From NCBI GenBank assembly GCA_934432725.1, contig CAKRZE010000003.1:62001-126000 (forward strand): 64,000 bases of DNA, read 5' to 3'. This DNA comes from an uncultured Eubacteriales bacterium. GTDB lineage: Bacteria > Bacillota > Clostridia > Oscillospirales > CAG-272. The position numbers and the translations under genes are program-made. The notes beneath the pieces were generated by a model, which was given only the letters and a program-made list of their open reading frames with translations, made no database searches and had not been told where the DNA came from. Positions 1 to 9,211 of this stretch are shown here, one piece after another (position 1 is the first letter of the stretch; the number at the start of each line of letters is the position of its first letter).

Positions 1-91
1 AAGCCTGATGCCGGAGATGAAGGCATGCCGGAGGCATACCGCAAAACGGCGAACGGGGCGCCGTACAGTACCGGAAGGATCGAAAAACGGG
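1..91. other. Window edge, no gene seen
   Basis: Short stretch between the window start and the stop codon of the first minus-strand gene. It is open in several frames but nothing is recognisable and I see no terminator. Confidence 0.4.
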
Positions 92-952
92 TTACAGGGA
101 TGGGGTCATCTGATTTTTAAGAAATGTGACGGCGCGGCGGATATCCGCTTCCGGGCAGTCTCCGGTTTCCCGCTCAATGGTCAAAAAGCCGCGGTATCCG
201 ATATCGGAAAGCGCCTTCAGATATGCCGGGAAGTTGACGCCGCCTTCTCCGAGGGGCACCTCCCGGAAATATTCGATGCCGCAGAATTCCTGCGGAACCG
301 GATGCACAACGCCGTAGATATATTCCGGATTTCCGGCATGCAGGCGAATCCCGTCCTTTGCATGCGTATGTACGATGTAATCGCGCAGCGTATAGACTGC
401 CTGAACCGGATCGTCTCCCGTTACCATGACGAGGTTGGCGGGGTCCAGATTGACCGCAACGCCCCTGGAATGCAGGGAGTCCAGAAAGCCCTTCAGGGTG
501 AGAGCAGTCTCCGGTCCCGTTTCGACTGCAAAATGAGAGCCGATGCTGTCGGCATAGCGGCTCAGCTCAAAGCATGCCTCCTGCATGATTTTATAGCGGT
601 CGTGTGCGGGGTCGGCGGGAACGACGCCGATATGCGTTGTGACAATATCGCAGGAAAGCTCCTTTGCCAGATCCAGAATTCGTTTCGACTTTTCAATCAG
701 CTGCGGATTTTTTTCCGCACATCCGAAGCCCTGACCGAGATCCCCGCAAATGGCGGCGAAGCGCAGCCCGAGTCCCTCCGTCAGGGAGAGCAGGGCACGG
801 CGGCGGGACGGGGTCATATTTTCCGGCGCATTTTCACCGGAGGTGGCATACATCTGCACGCCCTGTGCGCCGAATTCCGCAGCGGTGCGAATCGCCTGCT
901 CCGTGTCGGTGCGTAAGGAGTCCGTAATAATGCCGATCGGAAAATTTGTCAT
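92..952 (-). CDS. Sugar phosphate isomerase/epimerase (AP-endonuclease-2-type TIM barrel)
   Basis: 286 aa cytosolic protein of the xylose-isomerase-like TIM-barrel superfamily, which isomerises or epimerises sugars and inositols using a divalent metal. Visible signatures are THIGVVP near residue 107, VETGPE near 143, NLDPANLV near 170, HTHAKDG near 195, PLGEG near 231 and TIERETGD near 255. The E, D, H and E of these motifs match the family's metal ligands. The exact substrate cannot be read from sequence. The frame stays open far upstream, but similarity begins at MTNFPIGIITD, so I place the start there. The upstream bases carry one of the SD-hairpin-start sites of this window. It is monocistronic as far as visible and points away from the small membrane ORF at 1629. 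Confidence 0.85.
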   Translation of the reverse strand: MTNFPIGIITDSLRTDTEQAIRTAAEFGAQGVQMYATSGENAPENMTPSRRRALLSLTEGLGLRFAAICGDLGQGFGCAEKNPQLIEKSKRILDLAKELSCDIVTTHIGVVPADPAHDRYKIMQEACFELSRYADSIGSHFAVETGPETALTLKGFLDSLHSRGVAVNLDPANLVMVTGDDPVQAVYTLRDYIVHTHAKDGIRLHAGNPEYIYGVVHPVPQEFCGIEYFREVPLGEGGVNFPAYLKALSDIGYRGFLTIERETGDCPEADIRRAVTFLKNQMTPSL

Positions 953-995
953 AAAGGTCCACCATGGCTTTCGCACGGGCGAAAGCATCCTTTCT
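953..995 (-). promoter_or_regulatory. Hairpin-bridged RBS of the 92-952 gene
   Basis: Minus-strand AGAAAGGA (988-995), then a hairpin with arms GCTTTCGC and GCGAAAGC (967-986, 4-nt loop), then GGTGGA and the ATG at 952. Linear SD-to-start distance is 35 nt; 15 nt without the hairpin. Nearly identical to the site at 61769. Confidence 0.75.
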
Positions 996-1111
996 TTTGT
1001 AAAATTCGGGTGTACCGAGGGAAATTCCTGCTGCGGTGTCCTGTTCGGGCAACGCCGATTCAAGACTGCTTTTGAAAAAAGGTCTTTATATCCAAGCTTT
1101 TTTGCAGCAGT

Positions 1112-1245
1112 CCGGAGCATGCGGCACGGCTTCGGAAATACCGGGGCAATGCTGCCTTTTCGAAAAAGTGCGTGTGTCAGGCGCTTTTCCGTGAACAACC
1201 GGAGCATGCGGCACGGCTCCGGACATATCGGAGCAATGCTGCCTT
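1112..1245. repeat. Two imperfect direct repeats, 87-bp offset
   Basis: A segment of about 48 bp beginning CCGGAGCATGCGGCACGGC at 1112 recurs at 1199 with a few substitutions. Both copies lie in the non-coding stretch upstream of the minus-strand isomerase gene. The offset is a multiple of three and the minus frame is open through both copies, but no protein similarity is evident, so I treat them as a local duplication. Confidence 0.6.
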
Positions 1246-1583
1246 GGCGGAACAAACGCATATCCCCAAACGTTTTTCGGTAAAAGTCAGGGCAATTTCG
1301 TATGAAGGCGTGAAAAGAGGGTCAAACTTGCAAAAGAACCGTTCTGCCGCCTGACGAAAAACCGTCCTGTCGGAATTGCAGGCGCAGTCCGTCATTCCAT
1401 CCGATTACGGGTGCGGAGCTGCTTTGCATTCTGCTTCGGTTCTGTTTGCCGGTTTGGGTGGGGGCGGTCGGAGCATGGCGGCAAGTCTCTCAGGGGGACA
1501 CCGCTCCGGAATACTCCGGCGGAGCGTTCATCGCACCGCGCTGAAATGGCGGTCCGGCATCCGGATTCTGCTTCATTTTTCGG

Positions 1584-1628
1584 GAAGGGAAGCTTTCGCC
1601 GGCGCGAAAGCCATAGGTAAGCTGCATC
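1584..1628 (+). promoter_or_regulatory. Hairpin-bridged RBS of a 33-aa membrane ORF
   Basis: GAAGGGA (1584-1590), hairpin with arms GCTTTCGC and GCGAAAGC (1592-1611, loop CGGC), then GGTAAG and ATG at 1629. Same architecture as the RBSs of larger genes, which is the main reason for calling the following short ORF. Confidence 0.65.
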
Positions 1629-1730
1629 ATGAAAAGATTTTGGATTTGTTTCGGTGTTTCCTTCGGCGTTTCCGCAGCGCTGTTCCTGCTTCTCGGGCTG
1701 CTCTTCCGGGCTGTGGTCTTTCCGTTTTGA
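1629..1730 (+). CDS. Putative 33-aa single-pass membrane peptide
   Basis: Short ORF beginning MKRFWICFGV and ending FRAVVFPF. Residues 5-26 are almost entirely hydrophobic (F, W, I, V, A, L, G), flanked by K2/R3 and a later R27, which looks like one transmembrane helix. It is preceded by the SD-hairpin arrangement found before at least 15 recognisable genes here, and the ATG sits at the expected distance. It ends 19 nt before the convergent methionine aminopeptidase stop. No family recognised. Coding status is inferred from RBS and composition; it could be a leader or regulatory peptide. Confidence 0.5.
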   Translation: MKRFWICFGVSFGVSAALFLLLGLLFRAVVFPF

Positions 1731-1749
1731 CAAACGGTGCGCCGGAGGG

Positions 1750-2610
1750 TTAGTGCGATAAAATTTCAATGCCGGTTTCGGTTATGAGGATTTCATATTC
1801 CCATTGTGCGGACAGCTTGCCGTCGGCTGTGTAGATCTGCCAGCAGTCGTGCGGATCGACATAAAAGCGGGAGGTTCCCTCATTGATCATCGGTTCGATC
1901 GTGAAGATCATTCCGGGACAAAGCACCATGCCCTTGCCGAGCGATCCGATGTGGCATACATATGGATCTTCATGCATTTGCAGACCAACGCCGTGCCCTC
2001 CGATCTCACGCACCACATGATAGCCGTGCTCCCGGGCGTATCGGTTGATGTAAAAGCCGATGTCTCCGAGGTGGCAGTAAGGCTTTAGGTGGCTGACTGC
2101 AAGCGCTACGGCTTCCTTTGTGACACGCACCAGCCTTTTTGCGGCATCCGGAACATTGCCGATCTGAAACATGCGGGATGCATCGCCGTAATATCCTCCG
2201 TATTGTGTAGTGCAGTCTACGTTGACGATATCGCCCTCCCGCAAAACGACCTTATTGCTCGGAATGCCGTGGCAGATGACGTGATTGACCGAGGTGCAGA
2301 CACTTTTCGGGAATCCCTCATAGTGGAGGCATGCCGGTGTTCCGCCCGCCTTTCGCGTTTCCTCCATGACGATATCGTCAATATCCTGCGTTGTCATCCC
2401 TGCCCGGATCTTCTCTGCGACTTTATCCAGAATCAGGGTGTTGACGGCGCCTGCTTTTCGGCAGCCTTCGATCTGTACGGCGCTTTTGATCATGTGCTTG
2501 TCCGGCACACGTTCTCCTGCCGCGCGCAGTTCGGCAAGCTTGATTTCGGCGGGGCGGTGGCATTGCACATAGGGCAGTCCGCTTCCGCACCAGCATTTGT
2601 TTTGTTCCAT
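1750..2610 (-). CDS. map: Type I methionine aminopeptidase with N-terminal SEC-C motif
   Basis: 286 aa enzyme that removes the initiator methionine from nascent proteins. Residues 1-20 hold a SEC-C-type zinc motif (CWCGSGLPYVQCH), which in this family is thought to help ribosome or metal binding. The catalytic pita-bread domain follows, with metal ligands in NVDCTTQYGGYYGD (two Asp), GHGVGLQMHE (His), FTIEPM (Glu) and WEYEILIT (Glu). The start MEQNKC is chosen because the SEC-C motif begins there; the longer open frame upstream adds only low-complexity sequence. It stands outside the ribosomal-protein operon where many Clostridia keep map, so it may be a second copy. Convergent with the 33-aa ORF. 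Confidence 0.93.
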   Translation of the reverse strand: MEQNKCWCGSGLPYVQCHRPAEIKLAELRAAGERVPDKHMIKSAVQIEGCRKAGAVNTLILDKVAEKIRAGMTTQDIDDIVMEETRKAGGTPACLHYEGFPKSVCTSVNHVICHGIPSNKVVLREGDIVNVDCTTQYGGYYGDASRMFQIGNVPDAAKRLVRVTKEAVALAVSHLKPYCHLGDIGFYINRYAREHGYHVVREIGGHGVGLQMHEDPYVCHIGSLGKGMVLCPGMIFTIEPMINEGTSRFYVDPHDCWQIYTADGKLSAQWEYEILITETGIEILSH

Positions 2611-2871
2611 AGAAAGAATGACCTTTGCTTTTTCAGGCAGTCCTTTGTTAGTATTTTTTTCGGCCCGGCAGTGCGCGGCGTCAATTTTCGGGATCATGCG
2701 GCTGTCCGCGGCACGGAACGCCGTGATGCCCGCCGCACCGAAAAGCGGGACCGAAGCTGACCTCTCAAGCCGGCTCCGATCCCGATGCAAAGCAATATAG
2801 TGTTGACTCCGGAGCTCTGCCGAAATCACGGATTGATTCCTTCGGAGCGGGGACCGCAGACCTTTTCCCGG

Positions 2872-4374
2872 TTACGGGAGGTAATCAAGCGGCTGCACCA
2901 CATTTCCGTTGATGATAATTTCAAAGTGGCAATGATACCCAGTGGCGCGGCCGGTCATGCCGACCTTTCCGATTTCCTGACCCTGATACACACGCTCTCC
3001 CGCTTCGACAAGCCGCTGACTCATGTGGGCATACCGCGTCATAACACCGTTCCCGTGGTCGATCAGAACATAGATTCCATAGGAATCGTTGTAGGTTGCC
3101 TCAATGACCAGACCGCCGTCGGAAGCATAAATCGGAGAACCGTAGGGTGCGTACAGATCCAGTCCGAGATGGAAACGGGATTCCCCCGTGAAGGGGTCCT
3201 GACGCCATCCGAAGGAGGAAGTCACCCCCGGATTCACCAGTGGCCATGCGAAGGTGCCGGTGGCAACCGGCTTGGGATATTCTTTGATTCCGACAATCTG
3301 CACACAGGTCACCGGGGCGCTGACGATCGTTTCCGATACCAGGGAACGCGCGGTTTCCTCGCCGTTCAGATATTCTACCTGATACACGCTTTCCGATACG
3401 CCGGTTTCCCCCGCCGTTTCGGTGATGACCGTGCCGACATAGTAATCCTCAGACTCGATTGTTTCGGTCCGGTACGGGATGATTTTTGTTTCCGTGATGT
3501 TCTTGAAGGTTTTATAGGTGCCGTTCAGTCCCGAAAGCATCTGTCCCGCGCTGCCCGTGCTCTCTGTTGCGGAGGGGACGCCGGTCAGGAGGGTCACATC
3601 GTTTTTCAGCCCGAGATAGTAGGTATTTTCATCCGTATAGGAGGCGATGCGGCGGGAGCCGTTTTCCGCTGTTTCTGTCTTGTGCTGCCCGGACGGCGAT
3701 GCGGAATCGGTTGTCCGGTTTTCATTGGGAACGCTGATCATATAGGATGCCAGAAGCCGGCTGTAGACGGCGTCCGCCGTCTCGATCCGGGAGCGGTTGC
3801 ACAGGATACGCTCGCTGGAATAGTTTTCAAGCAGCTTGACGTCCGTGATGCTTTCATCCATGCTCTGGAGCTGCTGGGAAATTCCGACCTTCAGCCGCTC
3901 CTCCACATAGCATACATCGGCATAGCTTCCCAGACAGGCGACCCGGCTGCCGTTGAGGGAAAGGGCATAGGCTTCCGTGCAGTTCTGACCGGTGTAATTG
4001 TATAGTGAAATATAGCAGTCATCCGCGTCCAGAACGGAAACATCCTCCGGCTTTTTTGCGGAGAAGGTGTAGGCGGTGCTGTAGGCGACGTCGTAGACAT
4101 CCTCCGGTGAAAAGCGGGTGCGCAGGCGGCGGACGGCATCGTTGACATCATCGACCGACCGGACTACGCCCAAACGGGCTCCGTTTACGTATGCGGTCAA
4201 ATAAATTTCGCCGGAGCAGACGGTGTGTATGTAAATGCCGAGCATTGCCGCGGCGGTGACGGAAAGCAGCCACAAAAAGAGCTCTGCTGCGATTTTATAA
4301 GGATTCTTCCGGCTCACATCCGCAGCAGGCTGCGAAGGGTTTCGGAGAACGGTATTTTTTCTGGTGAAGCGCAT
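2872..4374 (-). CDS. G5-domain M23 family peptidoglycan endopeptidase
   Basis: 500 aa cell-envelope protein. An N-terminal signal anchor (about residues 28-52, LFLWLLSVTAAAMLGIYIHT) is followed by a region of about 280 residues without an assignable family, a G5-like beta domain (around IIPYRTETIESEDYYVGT) and a C-terminal M23 metallopeptidase domain. The last shows HLGLDLYAP (first zinc His and Asp) and GYHCHFEI (HxH), typical of lysostaphin/MepM-type enzymes cutting peptide cross-links in murein. Length and order resemble clostridial G5-M23 proteins active in growth or spore cortex remodelling; the exact role is not readable. A TTGATT-17-TATGAT promoter lies just upstream. Confidence 0.9.
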   Translation of the reverse strand: MRFTRKNTVLRNPSQPAADVSRKNPYKIAAELFLWLLSVTAAAMLGIYIHTVCSGEIYLTAYVNGARLGVVRSVDDVNDAVRRLRTRFSPEDVYDVAYSTAYTFSAKKPEDVSVLDADDCYISLYNYTGQNCTEAYALSLNGSRVACLGSYADVCYVEERLKVGISQQLQSMDESITDVKLLENYSSERILCNRSRIETADAVYSRLLASYMISVPNENRTTDSASPSGQHKTETAENGSRRIASYTDENTYYLGLKNDVTLLTGVPSATESTGSAGQMLSGLNGTYKTFKNITETKIIPYRTETIESEDYYVGTVITETAGETGVSESVYQVEYLNGEETARSLVSETIVSAPVTCVQIVGIKEYPKPVATGTFAWPLVNPGVTSSFGWRQDPFTGESRFHLGLDLYAPYGSPIYASDGGLVIEATYNDSYGIYVLIDHGNGVMTRYAHMSQRLVEAGERVYQGQEIGKVGMTGRATGYHCHFEIIINGNVVQPLDYLP

Positions 4375-4416
4375 AAGATCTTGGGTAGACTCCCCTCTTT
4401 GTTCACATTACATAAA

Positions 4417-4445
4417 ATCATAGCACAGATCAAATGAAAAATCAA
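4417..4445 (-). promoter_or_regulatory. Promoter of the M23 peptidase gene
   Basis: Minus-strand TTGATT (4440-4445), 17-bp spacer, TATGAT (4417-4422). Sigma-A-type match with short leader to the ATG at 4374. Confidence 0.6.
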
Positions 4446-4841
4446 GCTTTTTTTGAAAATTGGCGGTTTTATGCATAAGAAAGCGCTCAAGTTCGGTAAA
4501 AATCGGAAAAATCGGGGGATTCTATGCCGCACATAAGCCGCTTTGCACCGGCTGAGAGCGGTCCCGGCGCGCTTTGTGCGTGCGTTCGCACAGCGGAACG
4601 AATGATTTTGCACTTTTGGGAATATGGCTGAAAAGGGACGTATGACGGATATATCCGCGCTTTACGGCGGGAGTATTTACGAAGCCTCGGACTGAAGCCG
4701 TTTTGGTTTTTCGGAGCGTACAGCCGTCTGAAATCGGCTGGGCGCGGGCTTTTGTCCGGATCATACTCAGTGCCGGAGTGCCGTCTGCTGCCGCGGGGCG
4801 TTTTTTGTTTTTGGCGGCATCAAGGTTCCCGGCTCCTTCGG

Positions 4842-4870
4842 TTGACAAAACGGCGGGATGTTGCTATAAT
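4842..4870 (+). promoter_or_regulatory. Consensus promoter of the aldo/keto reductase gene
   Basis: TTGACA (4842-4847), 17-bp spacer, TATAAT (4865-4870): a perfect sigma-A consensus, giving a leader of about 125 nt before the start at 5001. Confidence 0.8.
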
Positions 4871-5000
4871 GAAATGAAGGAAACGGAGAAGAAGAGCCGC
4901 ATGCCCTTGCCGGCTGCTTCTTTGCCCGGGGTACAGAATGCCGCGCCGGAAACGGGACGGCTTTCCTGCCGGAGAACGGAAACAGGAGGATTGAGCATAC

Positions 5001-6119
5001 ATGGAACATGTGAAAAAGAATTTCGGGTTCGGCTGTATGCGCCTGCCGATGAAGGACGGCGAGGTGGATATCGCTGAGACAAACCGGATGGTGGACGCGT
5101 TTCTTGCGGCTGGCTTTAACTACTTTGATACCGCACATGGGTATCTTCAGGGAAAGAGCGAAAAGGCGCTGAAAACCTGCCTGACTGACCGGTATCCGAG
5201 AGAATGCTATGTGCTGACGGACAAGCTGACGGATTTTTATTTCAAAAAAGAAGAAGATATCCGTCCGTTCTTTGAGGAACAGCTGAATGCATGCGGCGTT
5301 TCGTATTTTGACTTTTACCTGATGCATGCCCAGAATGCGGAAAATTATGAATTCTTCCGGAAATGCCGCGCATATGAGACTGCGTTTGCATTGAAGGAGG
5401 AGGGGAAAATCAGACATGTCGGCATTTCCTTCCATGACCGCGCCTCTGTTCTGGAGAAAATCCTGACGGACTATCCGCAGATTGAGGTGGTGCAGATTCA
5501 GTTCAATTACGCGGACTATAACGATCCTGCCGTGCAGAGCAGACAATGCTATGAGGTCTGCCGGAAATTCGGCAAGCCCGTTATTGTAATGGAGCCGGTG
5601 AAGGGCGGCAATCTGGTCAAGCTTCCGGAGGAGGCGCTGGAGGTGCTCTCCGCGCTGCACGGAGACAGCCCGGCAGGCTATGCGATCCGGTTTGCGGCGG
5701 GCTTCCCGGGGATGATGATGGTGCTCTCCGGAATGAGCGATTTGGCGCAGATGCAGGAAAATATCAGCCTGATGCGTGAGTTCAGACCGCTTGATGCGAG
5801 GGAGACGGAGGCGGTAAAGCGCGTGCAGGAGATTCTGAACGGAAAGAATCTGATTCCCTGCACCGCCTGCCGGTACTGCATTGAAGGGTGCCCGCAGCAT
5901 ATTTCAATCCCGGACCTTTTTGTGCTTCTGAACAACAAGCGCATTTACCATGACTGGAACGCAGATTATTATTACGGCGTCCACACATCGCCCGGCACCC
6001 GTGCCTCTGACTGTATCAGATGCGGAAAATGCGAGAAGGCATGTCCGCAGCATCTTCCGATCCGGAAGCTGATTACGGATGTGGCGGGAGAATTTGAAAA
6101 GAAGCCGGAAAATACATAA
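5001..6119 (+). CDS. Aldo/keto reductase with C-terminal 4Fe-4S ferredoxin domain
   Basis: 372 aa. The N-terminal two thirds are an aldo/keto reductase TIM barrel: GFGCMRLPM at the start, FDTAHGY (catalytic Tyr region), DFYLMHAQN, RHVGISFHD, QIQFNYADYN and KPVIVMEPVKGG. The C-terminal part has cysteine clusters CTACRYCIEGCP and CIRCGKCEKACP, expected to bind 4Fe-4S clusters. This fused architecture is a recognised family in anaerobes; substrates are mostly unknown. The start follows a strong AGGAGG nine to thirteen nt upstream. It has its own consensus promoter and no cotranscribed partner close by. Confidence 0.93.
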   Translation: MEHVKKNFGFGCMRLPMKDGEVDIAETNRMVDAFLAAGFNYFDTAHGYLQGKSEKALKTCLTDRYPRECYVLTDKLTDFYFKKEEDIRPFFEEQLNACGVSYFDFYLMHAQNAENYEFFRKCRAYETAFALKEEGKIRHVGISFHDRASVLEKILTDYPQIEVVQIQFNYADYNDPAVQSRQCYEVCRKFGKPVIVMEPVKGGNLVKLPEEALEVLSALHGDSPAGYAIRFAAGFPGMMMVLSGMSDLAQMQENISLMREFRPLDARETEAVKRVQEILNGKNLIPCTACRYCIEGCPQHISIPDLFVLLNNKRIYHDWNADYYYGVHTSPGTRASDCIRCGKCEKACPQHLPIRKLITDVAGEFEKKPENT

Positions 6120-6355
6120 GGCTTCCCGGGCGTGTGCGCGGGGGCGTATGGTCCGATCAGCGCAAAAGACGGAGTGCTTTTTTTCGGAAAAGGACGGAGC
6201 GCGGCGTCATGCCGGCAGCCTGAAGGGAGCCTTTGGCGGCGGTCTGCCGTGCTCCTTAAAAGCGGCGTGATGCATTCGGTTCGGAAGGGAAGGGTTTCAT
6301 GCTCCGTGTCTGCCGCCCTCGCTCCGTATGAGCGGAATATGGCACGGAAACTGTC

Positions 6356-6396
6356 GGAAAGGAAGCTTTTGTCATACAAAAGCTATGGGTAAGTAT
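6356..6396 (+). promoter_or_regulatory. Hairpin-bridged RBS deciding the tldD start
   Basis: GGAAAGGA (6356-6363), hairpin arms GCTTTTGT and ACAAAAGC (6365-6383, loop CAT), then GGTAAG and ATG at 6397. An earlier in-frame ATG at 6385 lies one nt after the stem; comparison with sister sites (notably the one at 1584, also GGTAAG) favours 6397. Confidence 0.7.
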
Positions 6397-7794
6397 ATGG
6401 GATTTTCATCGTATCTGAACAGCAAACGGGACGCTTGCCGCGCCTTGGTCAATGAGCTGTCCAAAACATTTCCGTATGTGAGCATTCTCGGTACGGACGT
6501 CAGGGCTGTCGTCTATCGCACGGACAGACGCTCCTCTGCCATTCGGGACGGGGAGGGAGAATGCGGCTTCGTTTTAAAAATGCATGACGGACGCGCATTT
6601 TTTGAGTATGCATGCAACGATATTTCCGGAGATCCGGCAGCCTTGGCGGAAAAAATCCGCAATGCGGTCAGAACCGCACCGCGGCTGGAGGATAAAATGA
6701 TCCGCTGTGAGGCGGTCGGGGATGAGCCGCTGAAGCAGGACTTTGTGCGGGAGTCGGATTTTGACCGGTTTACGGATGGGGATATTCTTTCGTTCTGTAC
6801 CGGTCTGCGGGATGAAATTCTGAAAAAGGATTCCCGTTTTCTCAATGCGATCGTGATGGTTCAGCCGTTTACGGTGTCCAAGCTCTTTGTTTCCGTCCAC
6901 AGAGAGCTCTCGCAGCATTACGGCTGGGCAAACGGCGTCCTTGCCGTCATATGTCAGGACGGCAGGATGGCGCAGGCGCGCGAGGGCGTCAGCGCAAACC
7001 GGATGGAGGTGCTTTTCCGGGAAATGCCGCTCCTTCTGGACAGGCTGGCGGAAAAGGCGGTTTGCCTGACCCATGCGACCCCGATCGAACCCGGTATCTA
7101 TGACGTGATCACAGACAGCTCCATTACCGGTCTGATTGCGCATGAGGCATTCGGGCATGGGGTGGAAATGGATCAGTTTGTCAAGGACCGTGCGCTTGCC
7201 AAGCACTGTGTCGGGCAGTATGTGGCATCAGAGATCGTCAATATGCATGACGGCGCCGCGGCAACGCTCAGTGCGGCATCCTATTTCTTTGACGATGACG
7301 GCGTGCTTGCGCAGGATACGCAGATCATCAAAAACGGCGTGCTTGTCGCCGGACTTTCCGATCTGGCATCCGCTGCACAGCTTGGGACAACGCCGACCGG
7401 GAACGGCAGACGGGAGTCCTACCGCCGCAAGGCGTATGCGCGGATGACCAATACCTTTTTTGAACGCGGCACGGACAAGCTTGCGGATATGATCCGTTCG
7501 GTGAAGCACGGATATATGCTGTTTGAGACGAACAACGGCATGGAGGATCCGAAAAACTGGCAGATTCAGTGTACGGCTGAATACGGAATCGAGATCGTGG
7601 ACGGAAAACTGACAGACCATTATGTTTCTCCGGTGGTGATGAGCGGCTTTGTGCCCGACCTGCTCAAATCGGTCTCCATGATTTCCGACGGCTTTGAGGT
7701 GATCGGTGCGGGACATTGCGGAAAGGGCTATAAGGAATGGGTCCGCGTTTCAGACGGCGGTCCGAATCTGAAAGTGAGGGTGAAGCTGGGATGA
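6397..7794 (+). CDS. tldD: TldD-type metalloprotease subunit
   Basis: 465 aa member of the TldD/PmbA family. In characterised systems TldD and TldE form a heterodimer whose TldD subunit carries the zinc site and degrades unfolded peptides or matures antibacterial peptides such as microcins and related RiPPs. The zinc motif is visible as HEAFGHGVEMD, with a later conserved GNGRRESYRR segment and a C-terminal GAGHCGKGYKEW motif. The gene overlaps tldE by 4 nt (ATGA), so translation is probably coupled. No RiPP precursor is evident nearby. The start is taken at 6397 from the RBS; 6385 adds four residues. Confidence 0.92.
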   Translation: MGFSSYLNSKRDACRALVNELSKTFPYVSILGTDVRAVVYRTDRRSSAIRDGEGECGFVLKMHDGRAFFEYACNDISGDPAALAEKIRNAVRTAPRLEDKMIRCEAVGDEPLKQDFVRESDFDRFTDGDILSFCTGLRDEILKKDSRFLNAIVMVQPFTVSKLFVSVHRELSQHYGWANGVLAVICQDGRMAQAREGVSANRMEVLFREMPLLLDRLAEKAVCLTHATPIEPGIYDVITDSSITGLIAHEAFGHGVEMDQFVKDRALAKHCVGQYVASEIVNMHDGAAATLSAASYFFDDDGVLAQDTQIIKNGVLVAGLSDLASAAQLGTTPTGNGRRESYRRKAYARMTNTFFERGTDKLADMIRSVKHGYMLFETNNGMEDPKNWQIQCTAEYGIEIVDGKLTDHYVSPVVMSGFVPDLLKSVSMISDGFEVIGAGHCGKGYKEWVRVSDGGPNLKVRVKLG

Positions 7795-9056
7795 CGGTAC
7801 TTGAAAAGCTTTTGAAGGAATATGCGGACGAATTTCGTGTAATTACAACCCGGACCGAATCCTATGAGCTGTTTTTTGTTCACCACAGGCTGGAAACGGT
7901 TCGGGCAACCGATACATCGGAAACAAGGGTGACGGTGTACGTCAGGCATGACGGGAAGCTGGGGGATTCGACCTTCTCTATGTATGAGTCCGTGTCCGAG
8001 GAAGAGCTTGCGGAAAAGATCCGGGAGGCTGTCGCCAGAGCGGCGCTTGTCTTCAATGAGCCGTATGAGCTTCCGGAGGGAGGAGAATTCCGTGCCGAGC
8101 TTGCTTCGGATATGAAAAACCGGGAGCCGCGGGAGCTTGCCGCCGAGGTTGCGGACGCTGTCTTTGCGGCGGACTGCATCGGGGGCGGTTCGGTCAATGC
8201 GACCGAAATTTTTCTGTACCGTGACACGGTTCGTGTGACAAACAGCCGGGGGCTGGATAAAACGCAGGTGAAATACCGTGCTATGATCGAGGCAATCCCG
8301 ACATTTACGGAGGGAGAGGAATCGGTAGAGCTGTATGAGGCGCTTCGGTTTACGGAGTTTTCCGCAGCCGATATCACAGCCGAGATTTCGGAAAGGCTGA
8401 AGGATGCAGCCAGACGCTGCCGGGCGATAAGACCCGAAACGCCGCAGACGGCGGATGTGGTGCTGCGCGGCAAGGAAATTTCGGAATTGATGTTTGAATT
8501 GGCTGGAGATTTGTCCTATGCCGGGGTGTATTCCCAGGCGAATCTGCACAAAAAGGGCGATTCGCTTCAGACGGGGGACTGCGACAGACTGACCCTGACC
8601 ATGAAGGGTCAGCTTACGGGGAGTGATCGCTCGTCCTATTTTGATGAGGACGGTGTGACGCTGAACGATACTGTGCTGATCCGGGACGGAACGGTAACCG
8701 GCTATTACGGTGCGCATCGCTTTGCTTCCTATCTGGGAGAGCCGGAAACAGGAAATCTTCCGTGCATGCAGGTGGAAACGGGCACGCTGACCGGAAAAGA
8801 GCTGGACCGGATGCCGTATCTGGAATGCGTTTCGCTTTCCGGGCTTCAGGTGGATCTTTACAATGATTACATCGGAGGGGAGATCCGTCTTGCCTATCTG
8901 CATAATAACGGAGAGGTGCTGCCGGTCACGGGCGTCACGATGAGTGCGAAGCTGTCAGAGGTGCTGAATACCCTTCGTCTTTCGGATACGGCAAAGACGC
9001 TGGGCAGCTATGAAGGACCCGACAGATTGCTGATGCGCCATGTAAAGCTGATGTGA
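7791..9056 (+). CDS. tldE: TldE/PmbA-type protease partner
   Basis: 421 aa, second half of the TldD/TldE pair. It has the family fold (VNSRGL-like segment VTNSRGLDKTQ, LHKKGDSLQTGDCDRL, SYFDEDGVTLNDT) but lacks an HExxxH zinc motif, as expected for TldE, which shapes the substrate tunnel of the complex. Start ATG overlaps the tldD stop (ATGA). A strong rho-independent terminator follows at 9095, so the two genes form one transcription unit. Confidence 0.92.
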   Translation: MTVLEKLLKEYADEFRVITTRTESYELFFVHHRLETVRATDTSETRVTVYVRHDGKLGDSTFSMYESVSEEELAEKIREAVARAALVFNEPYELPEGGEFRAELASDMKNREPRELAAEVADAVFAADCIGGGSVNATEIFLYRDTVRVTNSRGLDKTQVKYRAMIEAIPTFTEGEESVELYEALRFTEFSAADITAEISERLKDAARRCRAIRPETPQTADVVLRGKEISELMFELAGDLSYAGVYSQANLHKKGDSLQTGDCDRLTLTMKGQLTGSDRSSYFDEDGVTLNDTVLIRDGTVTGYYGAHRFASYLGEPETGNLPCMQVETGTLTGKELDRMPYLECVSLSGLQVDLYNDYIGGEIRLAYLHNNGEVLPVTGVTMSAKLSEVLNTLRLSDTAKTLGSYEGPDRLLMRHVKLM

Positions 9057-9094
9057 CGGTTTTGCGGCGGACACGGATCGGATATACAGATAAA

Positions 9095-9147
9095 GCGGCG
9101 GGAACAGGGCAGCTTTTTGTGTGGAGGCTGCCCCTCCGCCGTTTTTT
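9095..9147 (+). terminator. Terminator after tldDE
   Basis: Interrupted stem GGCGG / CCGCC and GGGCAGC / GCTGCCC with a U-rich tail (GTTTTTT). The complementary strand also has a short T-rich tail, so it may serve the convergent ZIP gene. Confidence 0.75.
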
Positions 9148-9211
9148 ACCCCGTGTGGCTGCCCTGCCTTGCGTTCGTTCTGACTGCGGCGCATGCGTTG
9201 CCGCCGTTCGG

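Larger units (their letters stand above)
4375..5000. other. Divergent promoter region (626 bp, no gene)
   Basis: Separates the minus-strand M23 peptidase from the plus-strand aldo/keto reductase. It holds a promoter for each gene (annotated separately). No convincing ORF between. Confidence 0.6.
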
